This document shows, piece after piece, positions 31,278 through 39,645 of a stretch of 54,819 nt of DNA. Location of the stretch: the NCBI GenBank assembly GCA_025464025.1, contig JAODBP010000342.1:1-54819 (forward strand), given 5' to 3'. Every line of letters begins with the position of its first letter. The stretch's first letter is position 1. Source of the stretch: Actinomycetes bacterium (lineage in GTDB: Bacteria > Actinomycetota > Acidimicrobiia > Acidimicrobiales > CADCSY01). A model generated the notes under the pieces. It saw nothing but the letters and a program-made list of their open reading frames with translations. It ran no database searches and had not been told where the DNA came from. Made by a program: the position numbers and the translations under genes.

Positions 31278-31675
31278 GCCTCGTGCTGCCTCCGCTGTTC
31301 CATTGGTCGCGGTCGTCGAGCCGGGCGTCGATCATCCGGCGGGGGCTGCGGCCGACCACCATGACCGCCGTGTGGGTGCGGCCGGACCGTCCCGTCCCGG
31401 TGCCTCGCCATGCTGTTGTCGACGTGGAAGCCGAGTCGCTGCTGGCTGTGTGCCTCGGCACCTCCCCGTCGACGGCGTGGAACCTGTCGGGCCGGATCTC
31501 GGCTGAGAAGGGTGAGGCCTGGGACCTGTGGGAGGTCCAGCTCGGCCCGGACGACGAGGTCCACTTCCGTCCGGTCTACGGCGACGACCTCGACGAGGTG
31601 CGGGTCGTCAACCGGATCCCGAAGAGCCGGTGCTGGCTGGTCGCCCAGCGCACCGTCCCCACCACGAGGAGGTAG
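31274..31675 (+). CDS. head-tail region hypothetical protein
   Basis: 133 aa, ATGA overlap. Basic start (HWSRSSSRASIIRRGLRPTT), then beta-like RISAEKGEAWDLWEVQLGPD. It sits between stopper and tail-completion genes, so it is probably a connector or tail-joining component. No family recognised. Confidence 0.7.
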   Translation: MSLVLPPLFHWSRSSSRASIIRRGLRPTTMTAVWVRPDRPVPVPRHAVVDVEAESLLAVCLGTSPSTAWNLSGRISAEKGEAWDLWEVQLGPDDEVHFRPVYGDDLDEVRVVNRIPKSRCWLVAQRTVPTTRR

Positions 31676-31679
31676 TTGG

Positions 31680-32066
31680 GTGGCTGACTTCGCGGGCGTC
31701 GACGTGTCCGAGATCAACCAGCTGGCGGCCGACCTTACCAAGGCTGGCCTGCTGGCCGGCGTGAAGGCGTACGGGGTGGCCGAGGAGTACGCCCGGGGCA
31801 CCCAGGCTGACGCTCGCCAGTTCGCCCCCCATGGCCCGTACACCAAGCAGTACCCGGCCAGCATCACCAGCGACGTCACCATCACCCCGACCGCGATCGT
31901 GGCCGAGGTCGGCCCCGACAAGGACCGCCCACAGGGTGCGCTGGGGAACCTGCTGGAGTACGGCACCGGGAAGCAGGCGCCGCAGGCGCACCTCGGCCCG
32001 GCCCACGATCGGAACCTGCCAAAGGCGGTGAAGCGGCTCGGCGACATCGGGGCCGAGATCCTGTGA
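31680..32066 (+). CDS. HK97-gp10-like tail completion protein
   Basis: 128 aa, GTG at 31680 preceded by GAGGAGG at 31666-31672. VKAYGVAEEYARGTQADARQ, FAPHGPYTKQYPASITSDV, and GALGNLLEYGTGKQAPQAHL match the gp10-like family that links head and tail. The LEYGTxxxAP motif is typical. Confidence 0.82.
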   Translation: MADFAGVDVSEINQLAADLTKAGLLAGVKAYGVAEEYARGTQADARQFAPHGPYTKQYPASITSDVTITPTAIVAEVGPDKDRPQGALGNLLEYGTGKQAPQAHLGPAHDRNLPKAVKRLGDIGAEIL

Positions 32067-32082
32067 AGCGGGCCCGGTCCTG

Positions 32083-32526
32083 ATGGCGGCGGCCCCGGTA
32101 GAGATCCTCCCGCACGACCTGGCCGTCATCGAAGCGTTGGAGACGATCGGCTGCCCGGTCGGGTTCGCCGAGGCGCCGGAGGGTGCTGTCGAGGCGCTCA
32201 CCACCACCACTGGCGGGCCGGACTACGTGGTCCTGTATCCGCTGCCCAGCCAGCGGATGGCGTCCAGCATCGACGACTCCGTTGGTGATGTCGCCCTCGT
32301 GTACCAGACCACGATCGTGGCCCGACTGCCCGAAGGCGCCCGCTACCTGATCGACAAGATCGAGGCTGCCCTCTACACGGTGGCGGTGCCGAACCGTGCG
32401 GTCGTGAGGATCACCCCGGACGACGTCGGCGACGTCCGCCCGGACAACGACCTCCAGCTGCTCAACAGCGGCGGCCCCGTCTTCATCGCCACACCCCGGT
32501 GGCGGCTCTGGACCTCCCGAGCCTGA
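32083..32526 (+). CDS. tail terminator protein
   Basis: 147 aa. Position after the gp10-like gene, length and pattern (DYVVLYPLPSQRMASSIDDS, ALVYQTTIVARLPEGARYLI, FIATPRWRLWTSRA) fit tail terminators, which cap the tail tube. The call rests on order and overall pattern more than on a diagnostic motif. Confidence 0.7.
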   Translation: MAAAPVEILPHDLAVIEALETIGCPVGFAEAPEGAVEALTTTTGGPDYVVLYPLPSQRMASSIDDSVGDVALVYQTTIVARLPEGARYLIDKIEAALYTVAVPNRAVVRITPDDVGDVRPDNDLQLLNSGGPVFIATPRWRLWTSRA

Positions 32527-32590
32527 GCCAAGCCCTGTTCCGCCGGGGAATGCCCGCACCACCCCTTCCACCTCCTCAAGGAGCGCGCTC

Positions 32591-32911
32591 ATGACGACCT
32601 ACGCAGCCCAGTTCGACACCGGTGCCGGCCTCGCCGCCACCTACAACGCCGCCGCCGCCGGGGACAAGGTGGCGCCCGGCGTGAAGCTGATCGTGAAGAA
32701 CACGAACGGCGCCACCCGAGACCTGACCCTCGCCCCGACGGTCACCGCGTTCGGGCAGACCATCACGAGCAAGGTGGTCACGATCCCGATCACCACCGGC
32801 GAGCGGATCATCGACGTCCCCCTCCAGGGCTTCGCCGGGTCCGACGGGCTGGTCCCGCTCTCCTGGTCGGCCACTTCCGGGGTGACGTTCGCCGTGCTGG
32901 GTGCGTCGTGA
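32591..32911 (+). CDS. small beta-rich tail-region protein
   Basis: 106 aa, AAGGAG before ATG. Beta-strand pattern: LIVKNTNGATRDLTLAPTVT, TITSKVVTIPITTGERIIDV, VPLSWSATSGVTFAVLGAS. This looks like a virion protein of one beta-sandwich domain, perhaps a minor decoration or tail-tube-associated protein. No family recognised. Confidence 0.65.
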   Translation: MTTYAAQFDTGAGLAATYNAAAAGDKVAPGVKLIVKNTNGATRDLTLAPTVTAFGQTITSKVVTIPITTGERIIDVPLQGFAGSDGLVPLSWSATSGVTFAVLGAS

Positions 32912-33162
32912 GCGAAGAGGCGTTCGAGGTCGTCAACGAGGCCGGGCACCGGGCGTTCGTGTCCGATGCCCACTTCAAGAATATCGAGTCGGACGGCTGG
33001 CGGGTGTGGACCGACGAGGACCGTCGCGCCGAGCAACGCCGCCGCACCGCCGAGCCCACACCCCGGGCCCGCAAGACCACCGCCGCTCAGGCGGAACCCG
33101 TCGGCGATGCCGACTCCCCGGCCGTCGAGGCCACCCCCGAGCATGAGGAGCAGGTCCAATGA
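32908..33162 (+). CDS. small acidic-tailed structural-region protein
   Basis: 84 aa, GTGA overlap. FEVVNEAGHRAFVSDAHFKN is followed by a Glu/Pro/Ala-rich disordered tail. It precedes the major tail protein. Similar short proteins are seen before tail tube genes in actinophages; function unknown. Confidence 0.6.
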   Translation: MSEEAFEVVNEAGHRAFVSDAHFKNIESDGWRVWTDEDRRAEQRRRTAEPTPRARKTTAAQAEPVGDADSPAVEATPEHEEQVQ

Positions 33163-33641
33163 GTGCAGGCATCGTCTACGACGCCAACGTGAAGCTGCTG
33201 ATCAGCACCGCAGCTCTCGCGAACAACGCAGCACCCACCCAGGCCGAGGTGGCCGCCTCGGTGAACTACAGCGCTTACATCCCCCCGGACGGCATCACCT
33301 TCGGGCTCGGCAACAGCCGTGTGTCGGGCGCGTCGATCGACTCGGCGTTCGACTCCGAGCGGATGGGTCGCTTCCAGGCATCCCTGGCCATCGTGTTCAA
33401 GCGGCGGCTCCTGAACGCCGCCCAGTTGGCGTGGGACGCCTTCAAGGTCCGTGGCGTGACCGGAACCGTGATCATCGCCCCCTTCGGGATCACGACGGCC
33501 GCAGCCGAGGGCTACGTGTTCCCCGACTTCCAGACCGGCATCCCCGAGCTCAACAACCCGTCAGCGAACAGCGAGCAGGTCTTCACCGTGCAGATGGCGC
33601 TGGGCACCGCGCCGAACATGGCTGCCGTCTTCGCCGCCTGA
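33159..33641 (+). CDS. major tail (tube) protein, putative
   Basis: 160 aa, ATGA overlap. SAYIPPDGITFGLGNSRVSG, GRFQASLAIVFKRRLLN, VTGTVIIAPFGITTAAAEGY and GYVFPDFQTGIPELNNPSAN fit a tail tube protein, and it lies just before the frameshifted chaperone pair as in other siphoviruses. Confidence 0.75.
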   Translation: MSAGIVYDANVKLLISTAALANNAAPTQAEVAASVNYSAYIPPDGITFGLGNSRVSGASIDSAFDSERMGRFQASLAIVFKRRLLNAAQLAWDAFKVRGVTGTVIIAPFGITTAAAEGYVFPDFQTGIPELNNPSANSEQVFTVQMALGTAPNMAAVFAA

Positions 33642-34213
33642 TGGGCACGGGGGGAGACACCGCCTGGGACTTCGCCGAGTTCCAGGCCGAGTTCACGCCG
33701 GTCGAGATGACCGCCATGGTCTGCTCGGACGGCAAGCTCACCGCCGACATCGAGCGGGCCGAGCTGGAGCTGGCCAGCCTGGGTGAGGACGACTCGTCCC
33801 GCCCGGAGCTGGCCCGCCGCATCGTCGCCATGGTCGACGATCTCCGCACCAAGGAGCGCCCGTTCCTGGTCCGGGCGATCAGCGACCTCGCCTGGTCGAA
33901 CCTCCTCGCCGAGCACGCTCCCGGCGAGGACGACATGGCCTATGGCTACAACCAACGGACGTTCCCGCAGGCCGCTGTGGCAGCGTCCTGTGTCGCCCCC
34001 GACCTCACGCTCGAGCAGGCCGAATGGCTGCGCTCGACGCTCGCTCCCTCGCAGTGGCGTCGACTGTGGTCCGCCGCTCGCGTGGTGAACGAGCTGGGGG
34101 ACGGCCTGGGGAAACTGCCCAGCGGTACCGCTACTCGGTTGGCTTCCGAGACGAAGTCGACTACGCGGCGCCGCTCGGCATCCCATGGAGCGTCTTCCTC
34201 GGCCGAGTCGTAG
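33641..34213 (+). CDS. tail assembly chaperone, first frame (G-like)
   Basis: 190 aa from the TGATG overlap. The coding-like part (AWDFAEFQAEFTPVEMTAMV, RPFLVRAISDLAWSNLLAEH, LTLEQAEWLRSTLAPSQWRR) ends at about GDGLGKLPSG; after that the frame turns Ser/Thr/Arg-rich. A GGGGAAA slip site at 34108-34114 lies exactly there. Chaperones of this kind hold the tape measure during tail assembly. Confidence 0.8.
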   Translation: MGTGGDTAWDFAEFQAEFTPVEMTAMVCSDGKLTADIERAELELASLGEDDSSRPELARRIVAMVDDLRTKERPFLVRAISDLAWSNLLAEHAPGEDDMAYGYNQRTFPQAAVAASCVAPDLTLEQAEWLRSTLAPSQWRRLWSAARVVNELGDGLGKLPSGTATRLASETKSTTRRRSASHGASSSAES

Positions 34214-34482
34214 CACCGGGGGAGCCGGAGTGGCTTCCGGTGGACCGGTGGGCGGCGCTCGCCTGGCAGCAGCACCAGCGGGCGCACTGCCCGGGGTGCG
34301 GTGGACTCAAGGCGGAGACGTTCGCCAAGGAGAACCAGTGGGCCTACGTCGGCGAGGTCCACACCTGCCACCAGTGCGCTGCGATCCGGCGGGCGGAGAA
34401 GAAGGTCAGTGACCTCGACGGCGGCTACGGCTTCGCCCGGAGGCTGCTCAACCAGGCGGTGGGCGTGTCGTCAGCTCGGTGA
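33641..34482 (+). CDS. tail assembly chaperone, -1 frameshift product (GT-like)
   Basis: Ribosomes slipping by -1 on GGGGAAA (34108-34114) would read on in the other frame as TAQRYRYSVGFRDEVDYAAP and LGIPWSVFLGRVVAPGE, giving a fusion of about 280 aa. The extension carries HCPGCGGLK and HTCHQCAAIRRAEKK, a zinc-ribbon-like pair. There is no ribosome site at a separate start for the second frame. Position between major tail protein and tape measure is the usual one. Confidence 0.8.
34108..34114 (+). other. programmed -1 frameshift slippery site GGGGAAA
   Basis: The heptamer is in phase for a -1 slip: GGG (34109-34111) and AAA (34112-34114) re-pair as GGG and GAA. The incoming -1 frame stays open for about 120 codons. 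GGGGAAA is a known tail-chaperone slip sequence. Confidence 0.82.
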
Positions 34483-34794
34483 ACTCGGCGGCGTTGACTC
34501 GGCGAAGTACATGCGGCCGCCAACGGCGACGAACACCCCGCCGATGAGCGCAATCGAGCCGAGGGTCAACCGCTCGTTGAGCTTCGAGTTGCACTCGTCG
34601 TAGGGGGCTGCGGTGCCCGACAGCTTGTCGAGTGTTGACCCGCAGTCCTCGGTGGCCACGAGGCCGACGCGTGCTCGTGCCGGAACGACCAAAAGCAGGA
34701 AGCCCACCGCAGCAATGCAGATCCCGATGAACACGCACCACTTCTGGCTCGTGTTCGACGGGCGATAGCCAGCAGCGCCGCCGGATGGCTCCAT
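34471..34794 (-). CDS. leftward two-span membrane protein (moron)
   Basis: 107 aa on the opposite strand, between the chaperone pair and the tape measure; its end overlaps the chaperone end by 12 bases and no rightward gene covers the rest. Two membrane segments: WCVFIGICIAAVGFLLLVV and LGSIALIGGVFVAVGG. The loop between them has ATEDCGSTLDKLSG and YDECNSKLNERL, two Cys that could pair. No good ribosome site is seen. Likely an independently expressed gene, perhaps acting in lysogens, for example against superinfection; this is inference. Confidence 0.7.
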   Translation of the reverse strand: MEPSGGAAGYRPSNTSQKWCVFIGICIAAVGFLLLVVPARARVGLVATEDCGSTLDKLSGTAAPYDECNSKLNERLTLGSIALIGGVFVAVGGRMYFAESTPPSSPS

Positions 34795-34824
34795 GGCCTG
34801 AACGTACTACCGAGGAGGTGAGTC

Positions 34825-37800
34825 ATGACCGACCGCACCGTTGTGACCCGCCTCCGGCTGGAGTACGCGCAGTACTCGGCTGGGCTCACCAAGCTCGGGG
34901 CGGAAGCCCGAAGCCTGGCCGTCGAGACCGCAACGGCGAGCCGGAAGAACCAGGACTCGTTCAAGAAGATCGGGATGGGAGCCGGGGTGGCGGCCCTCGC
35001 TGTCGGCGTCGGCTTCTACAAGGCCGAGCAGTCGATCATGGGGTTCGACAAGCAGCTGAGCAACGTGGCGGCCGTCTCCCAGGCCACGTCCGCGCAGATG
35101 CACGCCCTGCGGGACGCTGCGATCGCCGCTGGTGCGAACACCCACCTGGCGGGCGTGTCCGCCTCCGAAGCCGCCTCCGCCGAGGCTGAACTGGTCCGAG
35201 CAGGTGTGTCGGTCAACGACGTGCTCGGCGGGGCCCTTGTCGGGTCCCTCCAGCTTGCCTCCGCTGGCCAGCTCGACTTCGCCGACGCCGCCACCATCGC
35301 TGCGCAGTCGATGAACATCTTCAACCTCGGCGGCAAGGACGTCGGCCACGTCGCCGACGTCCTTGCCGCTGCGGCCAACAAGTCAGCGGCCGACGTCGGG
35401 CAGATGGGTGAGGCGCTCCGTCAGGGCGGACTTGTGGCCGCCGGCGCGAACCAGGGCCTCGAACAGACCGTCGGCACCCTCGCCCTCTTCGCCGACCATG
35501 CCCTGATCGGCTCGGATGCCGGCACGTCGCTCAAGACGATGCTCCTCCAGCTCCAGGGGCCGAGCAGCATCGCCCAGAAGCAGATGGCCAAGATCGGCCT
35601 GTCGGTCTACGACGCCAACGGGCAGTTCGTCGGCATGAGCGACCTGGCCAAGCGGCTCCAGTCGAGCCTCGGCAAGCTGAGCGCCGCCCAGCGTGACTCT
35701 GCGATCTCCATGATCTTCGGCAACGACGCCGCCCGGGCCGCGCGCATCCTCTACAACGCCGGGGCGGCTGGCGTGGACGACTACGTGAAGGCCGTCAACG
35801 ACCAGGGCGCCGCCGCCCGCATGGCGGCGAAGCAGATGGACAACCTGTCCGGCGACGTGGAGAACCTGGGCGGTGCCATCGAGGCGGCCATCCTCAAGAA
35901 CGGTGGAGGGGCTACGGCCAGCCTGCGGCTGCTGACGCAGGCGGCCACCGGTGCCGTCAACCAGTTCGGCGCCATGCCGGGCCCGGTCGCATCAGCGGGC
36001 GTGGGCCTCATCGCTCTCACCGGTGCAGGCCTCGGCCTGGTGGGCATGGCCGGCACGATGATCCCTCGAATCCACGACGGTCGGAAGGAGCTAGAGGCCA
36101 TGGGCCGCGCCGGCCAGATGGCCAGCTCGGGCCTCGGGTTCGCGGCCAAGGGCAGCCTGTACGCCGCCGGCTTCCTCGCTCTTGCCGAGGGCATCCACGC
36201 CCTGGCCCTCAAGACCGACGAGCTGTGGAACGGGAAGCCGAACATCGAGGCCACGACGGGGGCATTGCTGGACCTGGCCGGCGGGTCGCTGACGATGGTG
36301 GCGGCGCTCAAGGCGGGCCGCACCAGCCTCGACGAGATCCGGCAGGGCTTCGACTACCTGGACAACCCGGATCGACGATCGCAGCAGTCCGCCACCGGCA
36401 AGCTCCACAACGAACTGGGCGACCTCGACAAGGCGCTTGCAGCGATGGTGACGAGCGGGAGCCCGAAGGCAGCGGCCGACATCGTTCGTCAGCTCGCTGC
36501 CTCCCTGGACCTGTCGCCGAAGGAACTGACGAAGTGGCTGGGGGAGTACACCAAGGCGACGGGTTCGGCCGAGGTGAGCACGAAGGCGGCGGCTGCCGCG
36601 GCCAAGGAGAACGCCTCCGCTCAGGGTGAGCAGACCAGCGCCATCGACGGCACGGCAGAGTCGCTCAAGGCGTACAGCGACGCCCTCGACGTCCTCTACT
36701 CCTCGACGTTCGGGGCCCAGGATGTCACCAACAAGTTCACGGAGGGCCTGACCTCCTTCGCCGACGGGGTCCGGGCCGCGCAGATCGGCGGCGACAAGCT
36801 CGCCACCTCGCTCGACGGCGCCACCGTCTCCGGCGCCCGCAACCAGGACGCGCTGGCTGGGATCGTCCGCCAGGCCCTCGACGTGGCGAACGCGATGACC
36901 CAGCAGGGGGCGTCAGTCGGTGACGTCGAGACCCGCATGGCCCAGTACCGGGGCATGCTCGCATCGGTCCTCCAGCAGCTCGGGTTCAACGCCCAACAGG
37001 CCCAGATCTACACCGACACCCTGCTCCGGGTGCCGGGCTCAGTGTCCACCGTGGTGGACCTCAAGACCGACACGGCGAAGGCGAAGCTGGCCGAGCTGTT
37101 CTCGCTGCTCGGCGGGTACATGCAGGAGGCCCGGGACTTCGATCACGCCATGAAGTTCGGGACGCCGATCCCGACCATTGCGAGCTCGGCTCCGATGGTG
37201 GCGATCACCGGCGGGCTGGCTGACGCTCTCGCCGGCCACGGCCAACAGGCGACCGAGGCCCGCAAAGCCGGGGCGTCAGCGTCGAGCAAGGCCGCTGACG
37301 ATGCCAAGAAGGCGGCCGAGGAGGCGATGCGGCGTCAGGAGGAACTGAACAAGTATCTCGAGGCCCTGTTCAAGCAGGCGGCCGACATCACGTCGAACCT
37401 CTACCGAGACGCCACCCAGCACCCGCTCACCAGCGCCGGTTCTCGGACGGCGCCGGGGATGACGGAGAAGGGGAACATCGACCTCGAGCACCGCCCGATC
37501 GCGCACAACAAGGACGGGTCGATCTCGACGGTGCGTTCGATCTCGATCGAGATAGACGGCAAGACGATCCTCATCCCGACCGTCGGCCCCGGCGGGAAGA
37601 TCATGTCGAACCAGGAGGCCGTCGACCGGTTCAAGAAGACCGGCGAGAACCTCGGCACCTTCAAGGACGAGGCGGCGGCCACCGCGTACGCGAAGAGCCT
37701 GCACGACGCCCAGGCCGCGTACTACGCCCAGAAGGGCGCGGTCGACGCCTACATGAAGTCGCTCGACGAGCAGATGGCCCGCGAGGTGCCGTGGACCTCG

Positions 37801-39219
37801 GCCTGGGTGGATCTGCAGGAGAAGAAGGCCGCCGTTCTGCTGGACGCCCAGAAGGCGATCCGCAACGCCGAGGACAACCAGTACGAAGCCGGCGCCATCT
37901 CCACCCAGCAGTACCTGGCGCTGCTCAAGAAGCGACTCGAGGGCTTGACCGCGTTCAGCGACGACTGGATGGCGACGTGGCGCCAGATCACCTCCATCGA
38001 GACCAACACGGCCAAGGACCAGAAGGACGCCGCCGACAAGGCCCTCAAGGCCCAGGAGGAGGCGTTCTCGAAGCTGACGTCGATGCTCGACGACGAGCAG
38101 AAGATCCGCAAGCAGATGGCGGACGCCGCCGACGCCCACCGCAAGAAGCTGGCCGAGATCAACAAGGGGTTCCTGTCCGACCAGCAGGCTGCGCTTGAGG
38201 AGCGTCGCACTCAGCTGCTCGGGTGGGCTCGGATCGACGAGGCGGCGGTCATCAGCTGGGGGAACACGGCCGCCGCGCTGATCGGGAACGTGCAGGCCCA
38301 GTCGGGTGCGTTCGCCGAGTGGGCTGACGGTCTAGATGCCCTTCGCCGTTCGGGGGTGTCGGAGACGGTGATCGGGATGCTCGGGCTCGACGAGGGCCCG
38401 CAGATGCTCGGCCAGGTCCGGTCGCTGTCCTCAGCCACGCAAGCGGAGATCGCCGCTCTGAACGCTGCCGTCGAAGCCCGATCGGCGCAGGCGAGCGCGC
38501 GGGTGTCGGCCGAGCAGCAGGCCACCTACTCGAAGATCAGCCAGACCCTCAAGGGGATCACGGAGCGCTACGCCGCCGAGGTCGAGGCGGAGAACGAAGC
38601 ATTCCTGGCCGGCCAGCGGGACCTCAACGACCAGCTGGCGGCCATCGGCTACGACGGGGCGAGCGCGTTCGGGCAGTCGATCGCCGACGGTCTCAACTCG
38701 AAGATCCCTGCGATCGTGGCCGCCGCCGAGGCCGCCATGAAGGCGTTGCAGATGGCCAACGGCGCTGGGGTCACCTTCACCGCCCAGCCGGTCGCCACAG
38801 GCGGCGCAGGCAACGTGAACGTGTCGGGCTCGACGAAGGTGAACGGCCCCAACGGCCTGCCGATCAACGCCAGCCAGCTCGCCTTCTTCGGGGTGAAGCC
38901 GAACGCCGACGGGACATGGTCGGTGCCGGCCGGCTCCTTGCCCTCCCACGCGATCGGTACCTCGTATGTGGATCACACGGGGCCGGCGAACATCCACCAG
39001 GGCGAGCGCATCCTGTCCGCGGTCGACAACGTGAAGCTGGTGGCCGCGGTGCAGTCGATGGCCGGCGGGTCGTCGCAGCCGGTGTTCTCCCCGAACATGA
39101 CGTTCGTCGCCACCCTGGAGATCGACGGCCAGCAGATCCCGGTAAACGTGGTGGCGGTCCGTGAGGTCGTCGACGGCGTGAACCGGGACAACGCCTTCCA
39201 GCGGGCCACGGTCCTCTGA
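34825..39219 (+). CDS. tape measure protein
   Basis: 1464 aa, GAGGAGG before ATG. The N-terminus (GFDKQLSNVAAVSQATSAQM, ALRDAAIAAGANTHLAG, AAANKSAADVGQMGEALRQG) is the TP901-type tape measure domain. Several membrane-like segments occur (VASAGVGLIALTGAGLGLVG, GFLALAEGIHALAL). Around residues 875-980 lies an embedded module with EKGNIDLEHRPIAHNKDGSI, ILIPTVGPGGKIMSN and GTFKDEAAATAYAKSLH, seen in many phage virion proteins. Long coiled coils follow. It sets tail length and may contact the membrane during DNA entry. Confidence 0.92.
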   Translation: MTDRTVVTRLRLEYAQYSAGLTKLGAEARSLAVETATASRKNQDSFKKIGMGAGVAALAVGVGFYKAEQSIMGFDKQLSNVAAVSQATSAQMHALRDAAIAAGANTHLAGVSASEAASAEAELVRAGVSVNDVLGGALVGSLQLASAGQLDFADAATIAAQSMNIFNLGGKDVGHVADVLAAAANKSAADVGQMGEALRQGGLVAAGANQGLEQTVGTLALFADHALIGSDAGTSLKTMLLQLQGPSSIAQKQMAKIGLSVYDANGQFVGMSDLAKRLQSSLGKLSAAQRDSAISMIFGNDAARAARILYNAGAAGVDDYVKAVNDQGAAARMAAKQMDNLSGDVENLGGAIEAAILKNGGGATASLRLLTQAATGAVNQFGAMPGPVASAGVGLIALTGAGLGLVGMAGTMIPRIHDGRKELEAMGRAGQMASSGLGFAAKGSLYAAGFLALAEGIHALALKTDELWNGKPNIEATTGALLDLAGGSLTMVAALKAGRTSLDEIRQGFDYLDNPDRRSQQSATGKLHNELGDLDKALAAMVTSGSPKAAADIVRQLAASLDLSPKELTKWLGEYTKATGSAEVSTKAAAAAAKENASAQGEQTSAIDGTAESLKAYSDALDVLYSSTFGAQDVTNKFTEGLTSFADGVRAAQIGGDKLATSLDGATVSGARNQDALAGIVRQALDVANAMTQQGASVGDVETRMAQYRGMLASVLQQLGFNAQQAQIYTDTLLRVPGSVSTVVDLKTDTAKAKLAELFSLLGGYMQEARDFDHAMKFGTPIPTIASSAPMVAITGGLADALAGHGQQATEARKAGASASSKAADDAKKAAEEAMRRQEELNKYLEALFKQAADITSNLYRDATQHPLTSAGSRTAPGMTEKGNIDLEHRPIAHNKDGSISTVRSISIEIDGKTILIPTVGPGGKIMSNQEAVDRFKKTGENLGTFKDEAAATAYAKSLHDAQAAYYAQKGAVDAYMKSLDEQMAREVPWTSAWVDLQEKKAAVLLDAQKAIRNAEDNQYEAGAISTQQYLALLKKRLEGLTAFSDDWMATWRQITSIETNTAKDQKDAADKALKAQEEAFSKLTSMLDDEQKIRKQMADAADAHRKKLAEINKGFLSDQQAALEERRTQLLGWARIDEAAVISWGNTAAALIGNVQAQSGAFAEWADGLDALRRSGVSETVIGMLGLDEGPQMLGQVRSLSSATQAEIAALNAAVEARSAQASARVSAEQQATYSKISQTLKGITERYAAEVEAENEAFLAGQRDLNDQLAAIGYDGASAFGQSIADGLNSKIPAIVAAAEAAMKALQMANGAGVTFTAQPVATGGAGNVNVSGSTKVNGPNGLPINASQLAFFGVKPNADGTWSVPAGSLPSHAIGTSYVDHTGPANIHQGERILSAVDNVKLVAAVQSMAGGSSQPVFSPNMTFVATLEIDGQQIPVNVVAVREVVDGVNRDNAFQRATVL

Positions 39220-39644
39220 TGGCGTACGTGGTGCTGCCCCACAGCGACATGGCGCTCTTCTCGGATGTGGCCAACACCCGCGTGATCTTCCCCCGGCTGA
39301 CCGCCGGCGGGTGGACGGAGACGCCGGAGGAGGCGGTCGTGAAGTTCTACGGCGACAGCCGGGCCACCCCGTTCCGAGGCGAGGGTGAGACGGTCTCCTA
39401 CCCGTTCGCTGCCCGCTACTTCCCGGCCGAGCAGCAGCTGCTCGCCGACATGATCGCCTTGTTCAAGCTCGCCCATCTGGCGCCGGACTCCCGACTGATG
39501 CTCAGGTCGAACGCGGCTGGCATCCCGGACCTGAACCCGGTCGAGGTGGTCACCGTCGCCACCTGGACGCCGACCCCGACCGGCGCCGGCCACTACGACT
39601 TCACCTTCACGGCGAACGCCGTGGAGTTCACCGTCGGAGCCTGA
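39219..39644 (+). CDS. distal tail-like protein
   Basis: 141 aa, TGATG overlap with the tape measure. MALFSDVANTRVIFPRLTA, GDSRATPFRGEGETVSYPFA and ANAVEFTVGA are beta-rich. Position right after the tape measure is where distal tail (Dit) proteins lie. No diagnostic motif, so the call rests on order. Confidence 0.65.
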   Translation: MAYVVLPHSDMALFSDVANTRVIFPRLTAGGWTETPEEAVVKFYGDSRATPFRGEGETVSYPFAARYFPAEQQLLADMIALFKLAHLAPDSRLMLRSNAAGIPDLNPVEVVTVATWTPTPTGAGHYDFTFTANAVEFTVGA

Positions 39645-39645
39645 G

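Noticed and set aside
34024..34110. Independent start for the second chaperone frame at 34024
   Set aside because: No ribosome site; the residues before the slip site look non-coding (Ser/Arg/Gly-rich), whereas the frame becomes protein-like just after GGGGAAA.
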